NCBI GenBank assembly: GCA_947650285.1
Contig: CANTFL010000090.1
Coordinates: 868,001-932,000, forward strand
Direction of reading: 5' to 3'
DNA: 64,000 nt
Origin: Hyaloperonospora brassicae
Taxonomy: Eukaryota > Oomycota > Peronosporomycetes > Peronosporales > Peronosporaceae
In this document: piece after piece, positions 13,344-25,999 of the stretch
Layout of the letters: every line of letters begins with the position of its first letter
Numbering within the stretch: the first letter of the stretch is position 1
Notes under the pieces: generated by a model
What the model saw: only the letters and a program-made list of their open reading frames with translations
Told to the model about the DNA's origin: nothing
Database searches by the model: none
Program-made: the position numbers and the translations under genes

Positions 13344-14863
13344 GCGTTTGACGAGGCTTGATGGGCATGGATGTGACGCTCGCGAAAAAAAATTTCATTG
13401 GTATCTGATAGAATGTACTAAACGTTTGTCGGGCCGATCGGACTATGTCCAAATTCACAATTAGGGTAGAAGCGAGATCATGGGCCTCGCGGCAAGAATC
13501 TAACACCAGGACCTTTACGTACTGGCTCAATAGGATACCGGTTACGGTTAGAGCTACAGTCTCTATCGAGCTTGATCTATCACTCGGCAACTATTGAGCG
13601 GGTGGAACAGCTTGTGCTGATTGCAACATACTGATATTAGCCGATTCGGTTACACAAGGCACAATCTAATCACCCAGCAACTCTTGTTTTGCGCTGCAGC
13701 AACAACCATTATTCCGCTATTATTCACTTACGCCACCACCACGACTTGACCGTATGAGAAATTACTCGGATTCCGATGAACTACAGCGACGCCAGCCCAC
13801 CGTGTCAGACGTCAGCATGACCGAAGATAAGGAAAACGTATATGCCATACCAATTTTGGTCAACGCGAAATACTTAGAGAAGCGCTGGGAGGCGACTAGC
13901 TGGACCACAGTGCGTAAGGCTCGGCCATCACTTGCATGAAGAATGAAAGCGTGACCTATCAACACTTAACGTTACCACACAGCCTGAAAGTAATCATCGA
14001 ACAGATCTTCGGCTCCCTCGGAACCCAGCGTTTTTTCGCCTACCTCAATATTCCCACTACGTCGGTATTCAACCTGGGAAATATAGACCAGCATCGCCTT
14101 GCAAGCGTCGACTTGTCGGATATCTATAACACCGAGGTCGTCCAACTTCGACGTCAACACCAGATATCCCCATGCATCCTACTCTAGTGGCAACCATTTG
14201 TGAACATGAATGAGGGGCAACAGATCCATTACGATCGTCTTGCGCCAAACCCTGCCGTACGCAATCTGGTTAACGACAGCCATAACGTTACAGTAGTCGC
14301 AACAACGTGTCAAAATTTCCAAACGCATATGAACAAACCCCGATCACCACACTAGCACCATGCTTCTTTCTTCTACAGGCATCAAGCATACAAACCGCGT
14401 TAATTGTATTCGACGGAACAGGGACCGTCGGGTCCTGTCAGATATCCAGCACCATAAATTAGTGGTCCCGAAACCACCAAGGCGGCGTCAGTCAGGGCTG
14501 CTACCGTTGATCTGATGTTCCGTTGCTCACCAACAGGTCTTTGCAGGAAATGTGGCAATCGTTGAGATCTACATGGTCGGCGAATAATCAAGACCAATTT
14601 CCTACCTTACAGCGCTTTCTGGCGGTATTGAAACGAGCAGCATCCGCTATATCTGTCGAAATGATACTGTCGCTTCATGACTTTCTTTACCATGTTGACG
14701 TTTAAAATGCCCTCGATTACGAGAAACTCGTAACGTGGACATCCGCCTAATGTTGTGACTACCTGATCAAATGAATCACTACATATATCAAGCAGGTGAC
14801 CGACCTCGCAACACAATAGTGGCTCGAAGCATCGAAAAATAGTACGACACGGGTGACAGCAGG

Positions 14864-15037
14864 GCGAATTTTATCCCCCTTGTCGACAAAACGGATGACT
14901 GGAATAAATTGCGAGTATTGGAATACGGCAACGACAAGCTACTGTGGCTCTGCGACACCTGTGACAAAAGGATTTTTGCCGGACATGCAGTAGTTGCGCT
15001 TTTGCACAATGACGGCACTATGTTGCTTTTCGGTTAA
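14864..15037 (+). pseudogene. LINE fragment with Cys/His-rich patch
   Basis: This 57-codon open segment, from NFIPLVDKTDDWNKL to a TAA, contains WLCDTCDKRIFAGH, a C-x2-C followed by His. That could be half of a zinc-binding unit. It is collinear with the LINE, between the ORF1 fragments and the endonuclease patch, and probably belongs to the linker or the end of ORF1. No further domain call is possible. Confidence 0.35.
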
Positions 15038-15494
15038 ACGGGGGATAATGACGGCTAAGTACCGAACCGAACCCGAAGGCATTCATCGGCATTAGTTGCT
15101 AACTTGGGATATCTAAAAGTCTGTACAGCAGCAAGTCATATGAAGACGTAAAGTGGTTTTCATTTCTACTTCTAGCAGTCGCTAGCTTTCGAGTCCGTTC
15201 AGCGGACTAGGAATTACGTAGGGCATCGCAAAACGCGACAGGTTTATTCTCCCGCCGTTTCTTGGGCGGCTACATAATACCGATATCGAACACCAACAGT
15301 GAAGCACTTGTTTCCGACCACGAATACAACCATTACCCACCACAGGCACATACTAATCACCAATTATTATCCCTCACAGAATATGCAAGAATTTACGCGT
15401 TAGGATCAAAATCAAATGGATGAGGGGGTGTAGCAGCAAGGTCACCATCACAAAAACTGTTGTGAAGTCTACATAAGACCCACATTGCCTCTGA

Positions 15495-16250
15495 ATGCGG
15501 GCTGTGAAGGCTTCTGATACGTCAAGATATATTTGGGTCTTTTACGACTCTTATCAAGGTCGACCCAATTCCATTTTATTGTTATGGAGCGTAGGCACGG
15601 ATATATCTGAAGGAAAGTCGATATTGCTTGACCCGACCCCCCCCCCCCCCCCCCGATGTTTGAAATATCATTCGGAACTTTGGTCTAAACGGGTTATTGC
15701 CGTTAAAAGTAAAAGGACTCTTAAGAAATATTCAACGTATATGCATCCAATCATAGACGGGGTCTAGGGCAATTTTTCGAACATCTTCAGCAAAGGCCTT
15801 GGCCTTACTCAGATGTGCTTTTATTTAAAGATTTAAACAATTGTCAATATGCCCACCTGGATAGGCTGGGTGGATTTTGGTCAGGGTGACCGGAAAGCAC
15901 GGAGTTAACTACGTTTTTAAACACTTTACGTCACGAGTATGCCACAACTTTGTCCAGATCAGCGATAAAAGACGAGATCGACGAACCGACGGACTATTAC
16001 ACGTACTGGAATGCTCGGACAGCTAGTAGGATCGGTCGTTTGTATACGCGCAATATTAAAAACGAAACTTTTTAGCACAAGCAAGTACGCCTGCCATATT
16101 TCTCGCTGACCACCAACAAGTCACTTTGCACGTGCAAGAGACCACGAGAGAGAGTTATCGAAAAAGTAAGGTCAAGCGGTTACATTACCTTATCCGCTCG
16201 TCGAATCCAGAGCGCCTTCACGCGAATCTATTATATGGGCTTATATGAGC
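15495..16250 (+). pseudogene. LINE AP-endonuclease domain remnant
   Basis: The first part (15495-15767) reads YIWVFYDSYQGR... then LKYHSELWSKRVIAVKS, matching the central part of an exonuclease-endonuclease-phosphatase (EEP) fold where a beta strand precedes the variable loop. Further on, a patch with VDFGQGDRKARS and then DEIDEPTDYYTYWNARTASRIGRLY (about 15967-16045) resembles the C-terminal EEP signature in which T-Y/W-x-S/N is followed by SRIDR. The Asp of SRID is Gly here. In LINEs this domain nicks target DNA for priming. An 18-base C run (15637-15654) interrupts the domain as a proline tract, and several stops and frameshifts follow. Confidence 0.6.
15637..15654 (+). repeat. Poly-C homopolymer, 18 bases
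   Basis: An uninterrupted run of 18 C residues lies inside the endonuclease remnant. It is the only long C or G homopolymer in the window. It probably expanded by slippage after the element died, or it is a length-uncertain assembly site. Confidence 0.9.
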
Positions 16251-16703
16251 CGAGGTTGGACGTGACGTAACCTCAAAAGCTTGGAACACAGCTGATCTTA
16301 ATGCAAAGCGATGATTAAGCAAATTAAGAAACATGAATTTTAACGGGCGCGTCGGGGGAGGCACCGATTCTAGGGAAAGGCTCGGTCTCATCTCTCGACA
16401 CTCCTAAGCTTAATGCAGAGTATTTAGGAAGAGCTTTAGACTGCACAATCAGTCTGCCAGGGCATGTGTTTGGAGTGGACAATGGATCGTCTCCAATGGC
16501 ATGTTAAACGGGGTTTTAATTAGTAAAAAATAAACTGTATTAAAGTTTTAACAGATTAACAGCCAGCTCTATTTATTCAAAGATGCGATTATTAACGGTT
16601 TTGCGTCAGGATGGAGCTCGATTCTCTGTCAAACACACAACAGCAACCCAGCGCAAGAGCTCCATACAGCCTTGCGCAAATTTATTGCGATGCTGGCAAA
16701 TGA

Positions 16704-17540
16704 ATGCTCTGCGCGTATGATAACGCGTTCTCAATGGACCAAATCACGCTGGAAGAAATACTTGCGGAGATTGGGGAACTCAATTGCCACAAAGACGCAG
16801 GGTCAAATGGTATAAACATTGATTTTCTTAAAGCCTTTCAGGCGCTACTAGCCCCTGCACTTGCCAACGTCGGCGAAGAATTAAATCAAGGACGTACTCC
16901 TCTCGCCTTAATTAGGAAGGATTGATCATTCCTATCCGCAAGAAGGGGGATTCTAAAGATGAAATGGTTTTTAGACTGAACGCTTTGTTACTAAGCGATT
17001 ATAATTTTGTCGCGAAGGTGATCACACGCAGAGTTTAATGTATGGTCGGAGTGCCAATTTAGGACACACAACAGGAATTTGTCCACGACAGACAGATGTC
17101 TAAGACCGGGATGATAATAATTATGGCACATTTAAGCTCAGAGGTGTCAGAGCCGGAGCGATTAATCAATACTAGCCGAGTTATCTTGCGTCTAGGTTTC
17201 CTATAGGCATATGATACGGTCTCACGAGAATTTCTTTTTAACTTCTTACGGCTCTTTGGATTCGCTGAAGCCTGTATTACGGTTATACGCCGCATGCATG
17301 ACGGCACTACCGCGCGATTGTTAGTGAACGAAATGCTTTCTGACCTTATCCATGTATTTACAGGGACCCCACAGTGTTGTCCTTTGGCTCCTATACATTT
17401 TTACTCGTGGCGGAGATACTTGCCATTGTCATCTTACAAAACACCCGAATCATAGGGCAACGACCTACATGCTTCCCGGACGAGTAGCAAAAAATTTCGG
17501 CGTTCGTAAAGTATTTGACGATTTTTTTTGAGCGGGCGGA
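16704..17540 (+). pseudogene. LINE reverse transcriptase remnant
   Basis: The domain starts with ITLEEILAEIGELNCHKDAGSNGINIDF, equivalent to the LINE RT opening in which a helix is followed by K-x-PGxDGI and F. It continues LLAPALANVGEELNQG. After a +1 shift at about 16920 it reads LIIPIRKKGDSKDE and then LSDYNFVAKVITRRV, equivalent to the IIPxxKKGD..NYRPISLxxxxYKIxxKVLxxRL block. Later come QQEFVHDRQM, then AYDTVSREFLFNFL (first catalytic Asp, preceded by a TAG), HDGTTARLLVN and GTPQCCPLAP (the RQGCPLSP block). A weak VFDDFF near 17512 may be the remains of the Y/F-x-DD catalytic box. Reverse transcription activity is impossible given the breaks. Confidence 0.85.
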
Positions 17541-17789
17541 GAAGTGCCGCAGATGCTGCTAATCGTGCAGCGCATCAGAAAACGCTCTGGGCTGTTTGTT
17601 TAACCAGGAGAAAGTGTGAAATATTTTTCAATACAGCGGTGAATATCACGGCGTATGACGGAATTCCTGTACTCCAAGATGGAAAACTGACTAGATGACA
17701 TGGATGTCAAGTGAGGTCCAGAGATCTCGTTGACTTTAACTGGGCATTACGGGTTCGATTATGCGAAAGCGGCTCGCCACAGCGACCAA

Positions 17790-18400
17790 TAGTCAACCAG
17801 CGTTGACATCCATATTATGCTACTAAAGGCTATCATTCTTCCTGTCGTTCTCTTTACTACGTCTGCCTTTAGATATCCCTCAGTAGGCAAAGAAGGAATT
17901 AAACAATGTGCAATAGCAATTTTTCTGGCATCATTTCACTTCAACAGGCGACGACAGGCGTAAGGTAATCCCAGGTCTGCTATATACCCCTGTGTCGCGG
18001 GCGAATGAGGCCTTACCTTCATAAATGTCGCTATCAGCTCAAAAATTTTGTAAGCACTTCCTGCAATGGTTCAAACACAAATGGGACCGCTATTATCAGG
18101 CGTGAGCAACATGGGCATTTTAAGATACTAGGAACTCTGCAAATTGAACAATCTTGCCGGTCTTACGTACAGCATGGCGCCGCCTTATACATTGTGGTCC
18201 TCAAGTAGACATACAAGCAGAAGTTAATGCATGGATCGTACCTGAGAAGGAATCATACCTCACTATTCAGAAGAACCGACACGGGCTAGTTTAGCGCCTC
18301 GTTGCCATTCATGTAGCCTCGCGTACGGGGCGAGAACTACTCCATAACTATTACGAAGACAATTTGATGCTAACGCATCTGTACACGTAGAAGCACAAGA
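17790..18400 (+). pseudogene. LINE region downstream of RT
   Basis: Short frames continue past the RT core: HIMLLKAIILPVVLFTTSAF, then GIKQCAIAIFLASFHF in one frame and a tryptophan-rich patch in the next. This pattern of a hydrophobic helix followed by an FxWxG-like segment is usual in the thumb/connector region of LINE polymerases. Stops are frequent. I could not see a convincing C-terminal CCHC motif. Confidence 0.45.
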
Positions 18401-18450
18401 CATTTGGGGCAACTTTTTGATGGGATATTAAGCTATGGGTGGTAGATGAC

Positions 18451-20864
18451 TAGGCGCGTTCGCTAACAGCAAAGACCTACTCGCTGCTACTGGCATGTCA
18501 TTTGAAAAATTATCTATTTCGCGTATGTCGACGGTGTATAATAGCTTCTGCATTCCATGTCCGGGACAAAGTACACGTCACACGATACCCTAATTTGGGC
18601 ACTGGGTGACGCCAATCCTAATGGTTTGCCCTGCTCTCCACTTTGTGGAAACAGTCTGTGTACCATCGCGCCTAACGCTACGAGACGGACCTGGAGTCCT
18701 GAACCAATTCATTTGGACAACTACAAAACGTGGGGTTGTAAGCGGTCAGTCTCGTGGCCCCCAGGAGCAAAATCATGCCTTCGTCATCCTCCGTCAGGCG
18801 CCTAATGGCATTCATTAAGATATAGAGTAAATAAACGCCTTACCCGAAGATGACGTGCAGTAATTATACAACATTCTACGTACCCGCAACCGATCACTCG
18901 TGTTGGATGTATATACGTTACAACATGTGTTTCTGAGGTGCCTAATTCCGACAGGTAACAACATTCACGCATATGCGGCGTTGAAGCACAGCCTAATCAG
19001 AGGGTGGAACGATATCTGGCGCCACCTCTCTCAGCTGCGATCGCCACGCTCTAACAAAGAGCCAACTCACACGTAGGCGGTCACTTTCCGTGACGCAGTC
19101 GCCGGCGTAGCTTTGAGAGCATCAACATGCAATAACGGGGTATTATACATTAATCTGCTTCAGGATTTCGTCCCATCAAATATATCAGTCCTATTTGGGG
19201 CGAAATCTGTATGCGTCGTGCACACGACATATAGCATGCCGAGGAATACATAACGAGCTTACGAATGTCGTTTGGGAGTACACGGTAGCGAAACTGAGCT
19301 GGATTTAAATCGTTACTCAGTGGTCGCGATCACTAGTAACAGAAGATTAACTCTGTCAGGACGAGCGAGTGGATTTATAAAGACGGGTCATCGAACTCCC
19401 TAGGTAGGCACAGGCGAGTATCAGGCGCAGGTTTCCAGATAATGCTTTTATTGTCGGACAGATTTAAAAAGAACATGGTGGATTGCTTTTCAGTCTAAGT
19501 CACCACGCTCTGGATTACAAAGAAATCGTAGTGTTAACAGAAGGACAGCGTAACACCGGAACAGGTTGTGTTCGAAGTGTGACAAAGGTTTGTGCGGTGA
19601 GGCGCGCGGTAGCGAGCAAGTAACAACGGTATGGCAGAGATCGAACAGATTTTTCTTCTTTCAGCCAGAAATATAATTGTTTCTAAGGTTCACCGCGCAT
19701 AGGCTGATGGCCCCTAAAACGTCTCTCGGCAATCGGATTCACCTGTAGGGATCCAAGAAAGGTGAAGCTTTTATAGAAATTATTACATTGCAAGGGTATT
19801 GGACATAATGTTTCGATCTATCTTTTGTAAAAAACGTTTTCCAAAAATTTGGGATAAGTCGAAAATCACACTACCTAAAATTATTTTTAAAACTCTTCTT
19901 GCTTCGCTGACAAAAAAATACGCCAATGTTCCGTTAGACATGAAAATACTGCCTACGATACCCGATCATGTGTATTGCAAATTACTATTTCTTTGGTCCC
20001 CGTATCGTTTTATAAAATTGCTGCAATCGAGTAAATTAGTAATACCGTCTTTGAAAAAATAGAAAATATATGTACTAACACGATGTTCTAATTATAGTTA
20101 CAAGTATTAAAATTATTAGCGTGAAACGCGTCCAACACATATCACGTCATTGCATTTCTTTTTTATTATAACAGGTTTTTAACAGCCCTTTATAAAAGAA
20201 CTAATGGTGTCTGAGATAATATATTTAAAGATAAAAAAGACAAATAAAGAATTAATATTAGATAAATCTTTTTTTGTAGCACTACATGAGTCTTTTGTGA
20301 AAGTTATAACAGATCTAAAATCCTTTATCATACAATTACTAATTTTTTCGTGTTACTTATTCTTTAAGTTTAGGTAGGAATTCTGATTCACGATCCCTAA
20401 ACCATTTATATAATTAATTGTTATTTTTGAAACGGGACTTTTGGTGATATTAGAGTATGATTCTGCGAAAATTATAGTGTTCGTTTTTTAGAATGCTGTA
20501 TACACCGATATTTTTTATCTGACTTCACTTGATCTGTACCTATTTATTGACGATAAAATCAGCCGTCAGCGAGTATTATGAATTTGTTTATATAAGCGGG
20601 TGCACGTTCTAGGTCTTTTCTTTTTTTGAAAAAATCATGTGATTTTATGGTAAGGAAACTTGAAAACAGCCACATAGTATCTTAAAATGGGTACATTTTA
20701 GTGTTATCATCTGCAAAACGTGTACCATGACCTTGCCATGGATCATTCAAAAGCCATATACATTTTTGATTTGCATAATATATTGTAAAACGCTGTTTGA
20801 AATTTCTATCCGATATTTTGATAATTCCTTCTTTAAACACAGCTACATGTGCTTCCGCGATTTG
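18451..20864. other. No identifiable gene
   Basis: The first part to about 19.7 kb keeps the GC-richer composition of the LINE and may be its untranslated tail or an older fragment. Open frames there (18557-18818, two overlapping) have no known motif. From about 19.75 kb the sequence becomes AT-rich. An 87-codon basic frame at 19799-20062 has no recognisable feature. Confidence 0.4.
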
Positions 20865-21223
20865 CTACACAACACCATCCACAAAATTCAACCTTTTAAC
20901 TTCTGAAAGAAGCTTATTCCAAAGCAACGAAAAGCATTTAACTCGAGTAATAGAATCAATTAAAATTTGACAACGCTGATGTGATTGACTCATCTGCTGC
21001 TCTTCATATATACTCTCGGAATTACACAACATAGGACCCTTTTTTGTCCCATCATAAAGTGGTTACGCTGCTCTATCTGAAAGAAATTGTTTACAGAGGA
21101 GACAACCTTTGCTTCATACGATCCGAAGAGGTTAATTACAACTTCGACCGTCACTGCATCCAAACCTACGTCAATTAAGACAATGATAACGCATATGACT
21201 AGGAGTCGCCAAGAAGAATACAT
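20865..21223 (-). pseudogene. Possible secreted RxLR-like effector pseudogene
   Basis: The open frame from the ATG at 21223 (77 codons) begins with a strong signal-peptide-like stretch: MYSSWRLL, a run of V/I/L/C, then DVGLDA at about residue 23. A RVLC tetrapeptide follows at residues 62-65, where RxLR effectors carry their RxLR motif. The frame stops 12 residues later at 20990. In another frame of the same strand, starting beside the RVLC codons, an open run contains an acidic EE pair about ten residues on and continues to a stop at 20865-20867. A single indel would explain this. I see no oomycete promoter motif upstream. An alternative is a chance hydrophobic frame in AT-rich DNA; secretion and effector identity are inferences. 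Confidence 0.35.
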
Positions 21224-24200
21224 ATAAGAAGAGGCATTAGTTGTATGTTTTGCTGATATTTGGAATCCGATCTCATCGCTGGATTTCGTGATGATTTTAC
21301 CAAGCTCATCCGTGTCACTACCCGTCGGGTCGTAGAGATGGCTGCAACAAATTCTGGAAGATGAAGAAACATCACGAATATGTCATCTGAATGGTTGTAT
21401 TTATAGGATTCTTTGTCGACACAATCTCGGCTGGCGACCTATAAACCTGCACGACAACACATGGTGTGGAAGGTAATAAATGCGTGGTGCCAACTTCACC
21501 TCGCACCTCGCGACCTCGACCACTTATACAACAATAGACCGCAAAACTTTATCACTCTGGTCGAGACCACGGTCTTTGCTAACTACGACACGAATTCTAC
21601 GCCAGTGAAGCGCGGGTCATGGACGTACCCATCCAGTCTCCAGGCTTAAACAGCCATGGCTTGACTGCTAATTTTGATGTTGCGGCGACTTTAAAAGGTT
21701 AAAGCCATATTTGTATAAAAAGAGCAAGAAGAAACGATCTCGCCAACGTATGGTATCATGTTATCCGAAATGCCAAATTATTGATGTTTTCTAAAGTTAT
21801 TTAGAAATTTTCGACTACATATTTCCAAATTTATTGAGCCAAACAAGACTATAATCGTTTGTGACTGCGCATTATTGAACGTGAATCATATGGTGAAAAG
21901 TCACCTAATCGCTAGTAAGATTCTGTACGCGGTCCTCCCTGGTTGACTTCCGAATTAACTGAATTCATGCGACTACGGCTTTTAATTCTCTTTAAAGAAC
22001 GCGTAGACGACCCGGTCGACAATTAAAAGAAACATGACCGTCACTCCCACACGGAAGATAAAAATGTGCGTACTTTATCGATTGGAGCGGTGGTCGACTG
22101 AGTGAAGGCCGCGTGGTCGGGGATTGGCAAATCATTAATTTGCCGCATCTACCGCAGTGACTTATATAAAACAAAAAATGCTAGCCTGGCGCTTGGTCTT
22201 CACACATAGTTCTGATATCTTTTCCTGCGACTTGTGTTCGAAAGCAAAACCGCCGAGTTGCTCAAACTCCTTCTGTATGACAACAGCAGCAGTGAAATGA
22301 ACATCCACGAAAATTACAATTACGAGCTTAATTCTTTGAGCAATTTAGCTATGGAGTTGTACTTGCTTACAAGCGCATATCTGAATTACTAAGTATATTA
22401 TGATTTTCAGCGTGAAACCTTGTAGATCGTACCAGCTGAGTCCTTTTGGCCTAATTACGAACTTGTGGAATTAGAAAAACAGATAATTACGTAGGGTTAA
22501 TTGCCCAACACTATCTTATTGGTTTGCATATACCTCGCAAAAAGTGGCGGTTCGTATGCTTCTGCCTACTACTCGCACGAATCGTACAGCCGGGAACACG
22601 TTAGTCTTCATCGATATAGGGACTTACTGCACCACATGCCGCCAGTTTGCGTTTGAAGATGAGTCCCTCTTCCTTTCTCAGCTTAAGTTAATTTGCAGAA
22701 AAAAGAAATCAAAGCACAAAACTTGAGTTTGAGAATGGTTTGAAGTCGTCCTATTACGTTTTCGTTTCTCACGTTTTTTGTCAAATCATATACTTAGTCA
22801 TATCGTAGATACTTTTCAAATTTGCTATATTTGCTTTAGCTCAATCTTATTTTTTCAGTTTCATCAAGAATCCTTCCCTCCAGTTAGAACCACTTTAAAT
22901 ATTAGCTACGGTCACCCCCGGTACGATTGAAATCTGTTTCACAGTAGCTGACGTATCAGTTTAACACCTAAACTATCATAAACATTTTTCACACAGAACG
23001 GATTGCGCGTTTTACCGAGAAAGCAATGACTGGCCATCAATATATCCAAATGCAGGCTACATCGGGATGATATGCACCATCCTTTATGTATATATATTCG
23101 TATGTCTTTTTGCGGCTTATGGCCACTAATCATACCAACTTTCTGTGCTTCCACAAAATGTGTAACGATATAGAACGATCGCTTAATATGGTGTTTCTAA
23201 TCACGTCTTTGAGTCTAATCAGTACCTTACCAGAAGATGTTTTGGCTTCTTTATCCAAAAATTGACGGACTGAAATCGGGTTCTAAGCACAAATAGTATA
23301 TTATATACCGGTTAACGAATAATATTTTGAATGCCTCGGTATGCTATTACAAAATTGATCTGTCAGGGAGACTCATCGTTCACATGTAAAACTCGCTTCT
23401 ACCATCTCGACATAGTACGATCTCAATATGTTTGGATTTTATTCATTTAAATATTTTTTGTTATACATTCATGAAGTCTGGTTGCTTCGAATTTTTTTGC
23501 GTAATCCTGGTGTTATAGCGACAGTGTACATAAAACTAAAAAATTGTTACATATATTCTTCTTAAATATTCGTATATTTTAAGGATTTGAATTTACTTTT
23601 TTTAATTTAATCTAGTGCACTACATAATTCAATAAGCTCTATTTTGTTCCAGAATTTTTAATAATTGTTTTGATATTTTTTAAACAAACTCCAGCTTTTA
23701 CTGCCTTTTTAACCTTAATAATAAAAATTATGCTTCACAATGTCTTTGGCATGTGATATATTGAGCCAAAAACAAAATATAAACCTTCTAGGGTACTCTG
23801 CTTTACACATTTGTTGTGTGATGCAGCTACCATCCGTTATATGCCAGAATTATAAAGGTCCAACAACAGTCTTTTTAGCCATTAATGGGGAGTCTCCGTA
23901 TTAGAGACACAGAAACACACTTCCCGAAAAACAGTAAGCTTGATTCCAGATCGATTAGACCAATGAATTTTTTTACCGGTACTTTGACACTTAAATTCGC
24001 TAAATTTTCCCTTTATTATTTTTGATCAATTTTAGGCCGTATCATAACAAATAGGCATCAAAACCAAAAAAAAACGAAAAACGTGATTGTCAAGCTTTTA
24101 TTTGTTATAGATAATCCCATTTTAGTAAAGAAAAAATGCCAATAAATACGGAACAGAAAATTGCCTCAGATAATAAACAAAACAAATGACTTGGTTAATG

Positions 24201-25999
24201 TGTAAGAAAAATAGGGCTCCTGATAAATAGTTAAAAAAGTGCTTCACGTCTTAGTGTACAATTGTTAACTTAGTACACATTAAGTTATACGTCTTCGTTT
24301 CATCGTTTACCCATTTGACGGGGGTGATCATCCCCACGCCCTGTTATGTAATCCGCAAAGAGTGTTCTGCCGCATCCGCGGCTGTAAACAAAGTAAAAGT
24401 AAGTGGGTGCTAATGTAATTGATTTTATAATTTATTTTGATTATTTTGGTTTCCGTAGCTACTATCGAAGTATTGTTGCTGCTGCTGCTGATGTTGTTGT
24501 TGTCGCTGTGATTGCGATCAATGATGTTCGACTTCGATTTTCGCATTTCATATTATTAATACAAGTAAAAAAAAACATTTTTTTATTAATTTACCCCAAT
24601 ATACTTATTTATCTGAGTTGTCCGATTAATGACTACAATTGTTGTCGACTGATTCAACATTAAGGATGATTACAGAAAGGGAAAGTGATGATGCCCTAAG
24701 CGTAAAATACCAGTATTTGTCTAATAAGTAGACATTAACGTAGCTCGGGGATTTATGTCATGATTTTCTTAAGTATACTTGAATTTGAAGAGTTTATAAA
24801 TTCTAATCATCTCGTAATTTTATTTTGCTAATATCTTAATTTGTTTTTCGTGATTCAAGAGGGACAATTTTAAATTTTTTATGTTTTTAAAAACGATGTA
24901 TTATAAATATCTCTGGTTGATAATTGACCTCGTATTAAATTATATTTGCAAGACGATCATTGGTCAATCAATTTTCTTCGACCTAAAAGTGAAATGATTT
25001 TAGCACTTTCATCATTGTTAGTTTATTATATGTGTTGTCTGTTTTCTTTTCGATCATTGCTAACCTACAACAGTAAAGTATATTGTAAATGGTGAGTAGT
25101 AGGCAAAACAAAAAAAACTACGATCGAATTATTGATTTTATTGACGGAGTATATGCGTACGAAAATAAAGGATATCGCTTCCACTAATTATGTAATTTAT
25201 CCGATTATATTTCCTTTATCAAGCGTTTTGAGCTTCTATTCTACTTTTACTTTTCCCGTCTATATTATTCAAACAGATGACATAAAAGGAAAATTAAGGT
25301 CAAAAAAAGGCTGAACTGACCGCAGCTGGGTATGCGTAAACGGCCACGAAACCCATTAAAATTTGTAACATAGTGTGAGCATGATATCATTTAGAATTTG
25401 CTCATCATGATGAACAAAGTGTAATTTTTAGACAGCTCACAATATGCTCGAGATGGACATCGGCGCCAATCGTGATCAGGTTTGCATGAGTGCCTGCATT
25501 TTTACTACTACAATTGCGCTTAAAATTTTAAAATCAAATAAATGGCGCTTTGCAAAGTCCTGGTGTGACTGCTTGTGAGATGTTTAAAAGATGTAGAAGA
25601 TAGTCAGAATATTAGAAAAATCAGCATCGGAGATTTTGGTTTCGTCGCCATTATCCTAATGCTATTTATTTGCAAAATTGCTAAATGTGGTAGCCTTTGT
25701 CAAGTCAATGTGTGCGCAGATGGTGTTATATAGCCTTGTATAGTATCCACTACATTCCTTGAAGTTTTTGCGATCGAGAGATAAACGTAATGGCGATTGA
25801 GCCACACTAGCGCGTGACAGGAGAGATTGCTATCTTAAATAAAAATCTTTTTAGGTAAGTATGTAAGTATCTTGTCTCTCTTATTTGCCATCGTTCTACT
25901 TACTATCTTGTAATTATAATCGATACATTAAATAAAATTCTGTTGACGTCGTGGAGTGCGCTGCTTGCGCTATTTCGCCAACTCTTGATATTTTTGTCG
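21224..25999. other. No identifiable gene
   Basis: 21.2-22.7 kb is slightly GC-richer and carries short frames (for example 21413-21649 plus and 21992-22174 minus) without recognisable domains. From about 22.7 kb the sequence is AT-rich with no coding signal. A short GCT/GTT trinucleotide tract lies near 24472-24510. Nothing else stands out. Confidence 0.4.

Larger units (their letters stand above)
10650..18450 (+). mobile_element. Decayed LINE (non-LTR) retrotransposon
   Basis: A GC-richer island inside AT-rich flanks holds, on the plus strand and in canonical order, ORF1-like fragments (10.9-13.3 kb), a cysteine/histidine-rich patch (14.86-15.04 kb), an AP-endonuclease-like patch (15.5-16.25 kb), a reverse transcriptase patch (16.7-17.5 kb) and a downstream connector/C-terminal patch (17.8-18.4 kb). 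Each patch is interrupted by stops and frameshifts, so the copy is dead. The endonuclease-then-RT order and the RT motifs (KDAGSNGINIDF, AYDTV, PQCCPLAP) place it among endonuclease-bearing LINEs rather than LTR elements. The clade cannot be assigned by eye. Both ends are approximate: I found no poly(A) tail or target-site duplication, and the upstream limit is set by composition. Confidence 0.8.

Noticed and set aside
21992..22174. Zinc-knuckle gag fragment on the minus strand (CGSDGHVSFNC)
   Set aside because: The spacing does not fit C-x2-C-x4-H-x4-C, and no gag or pol context was found.
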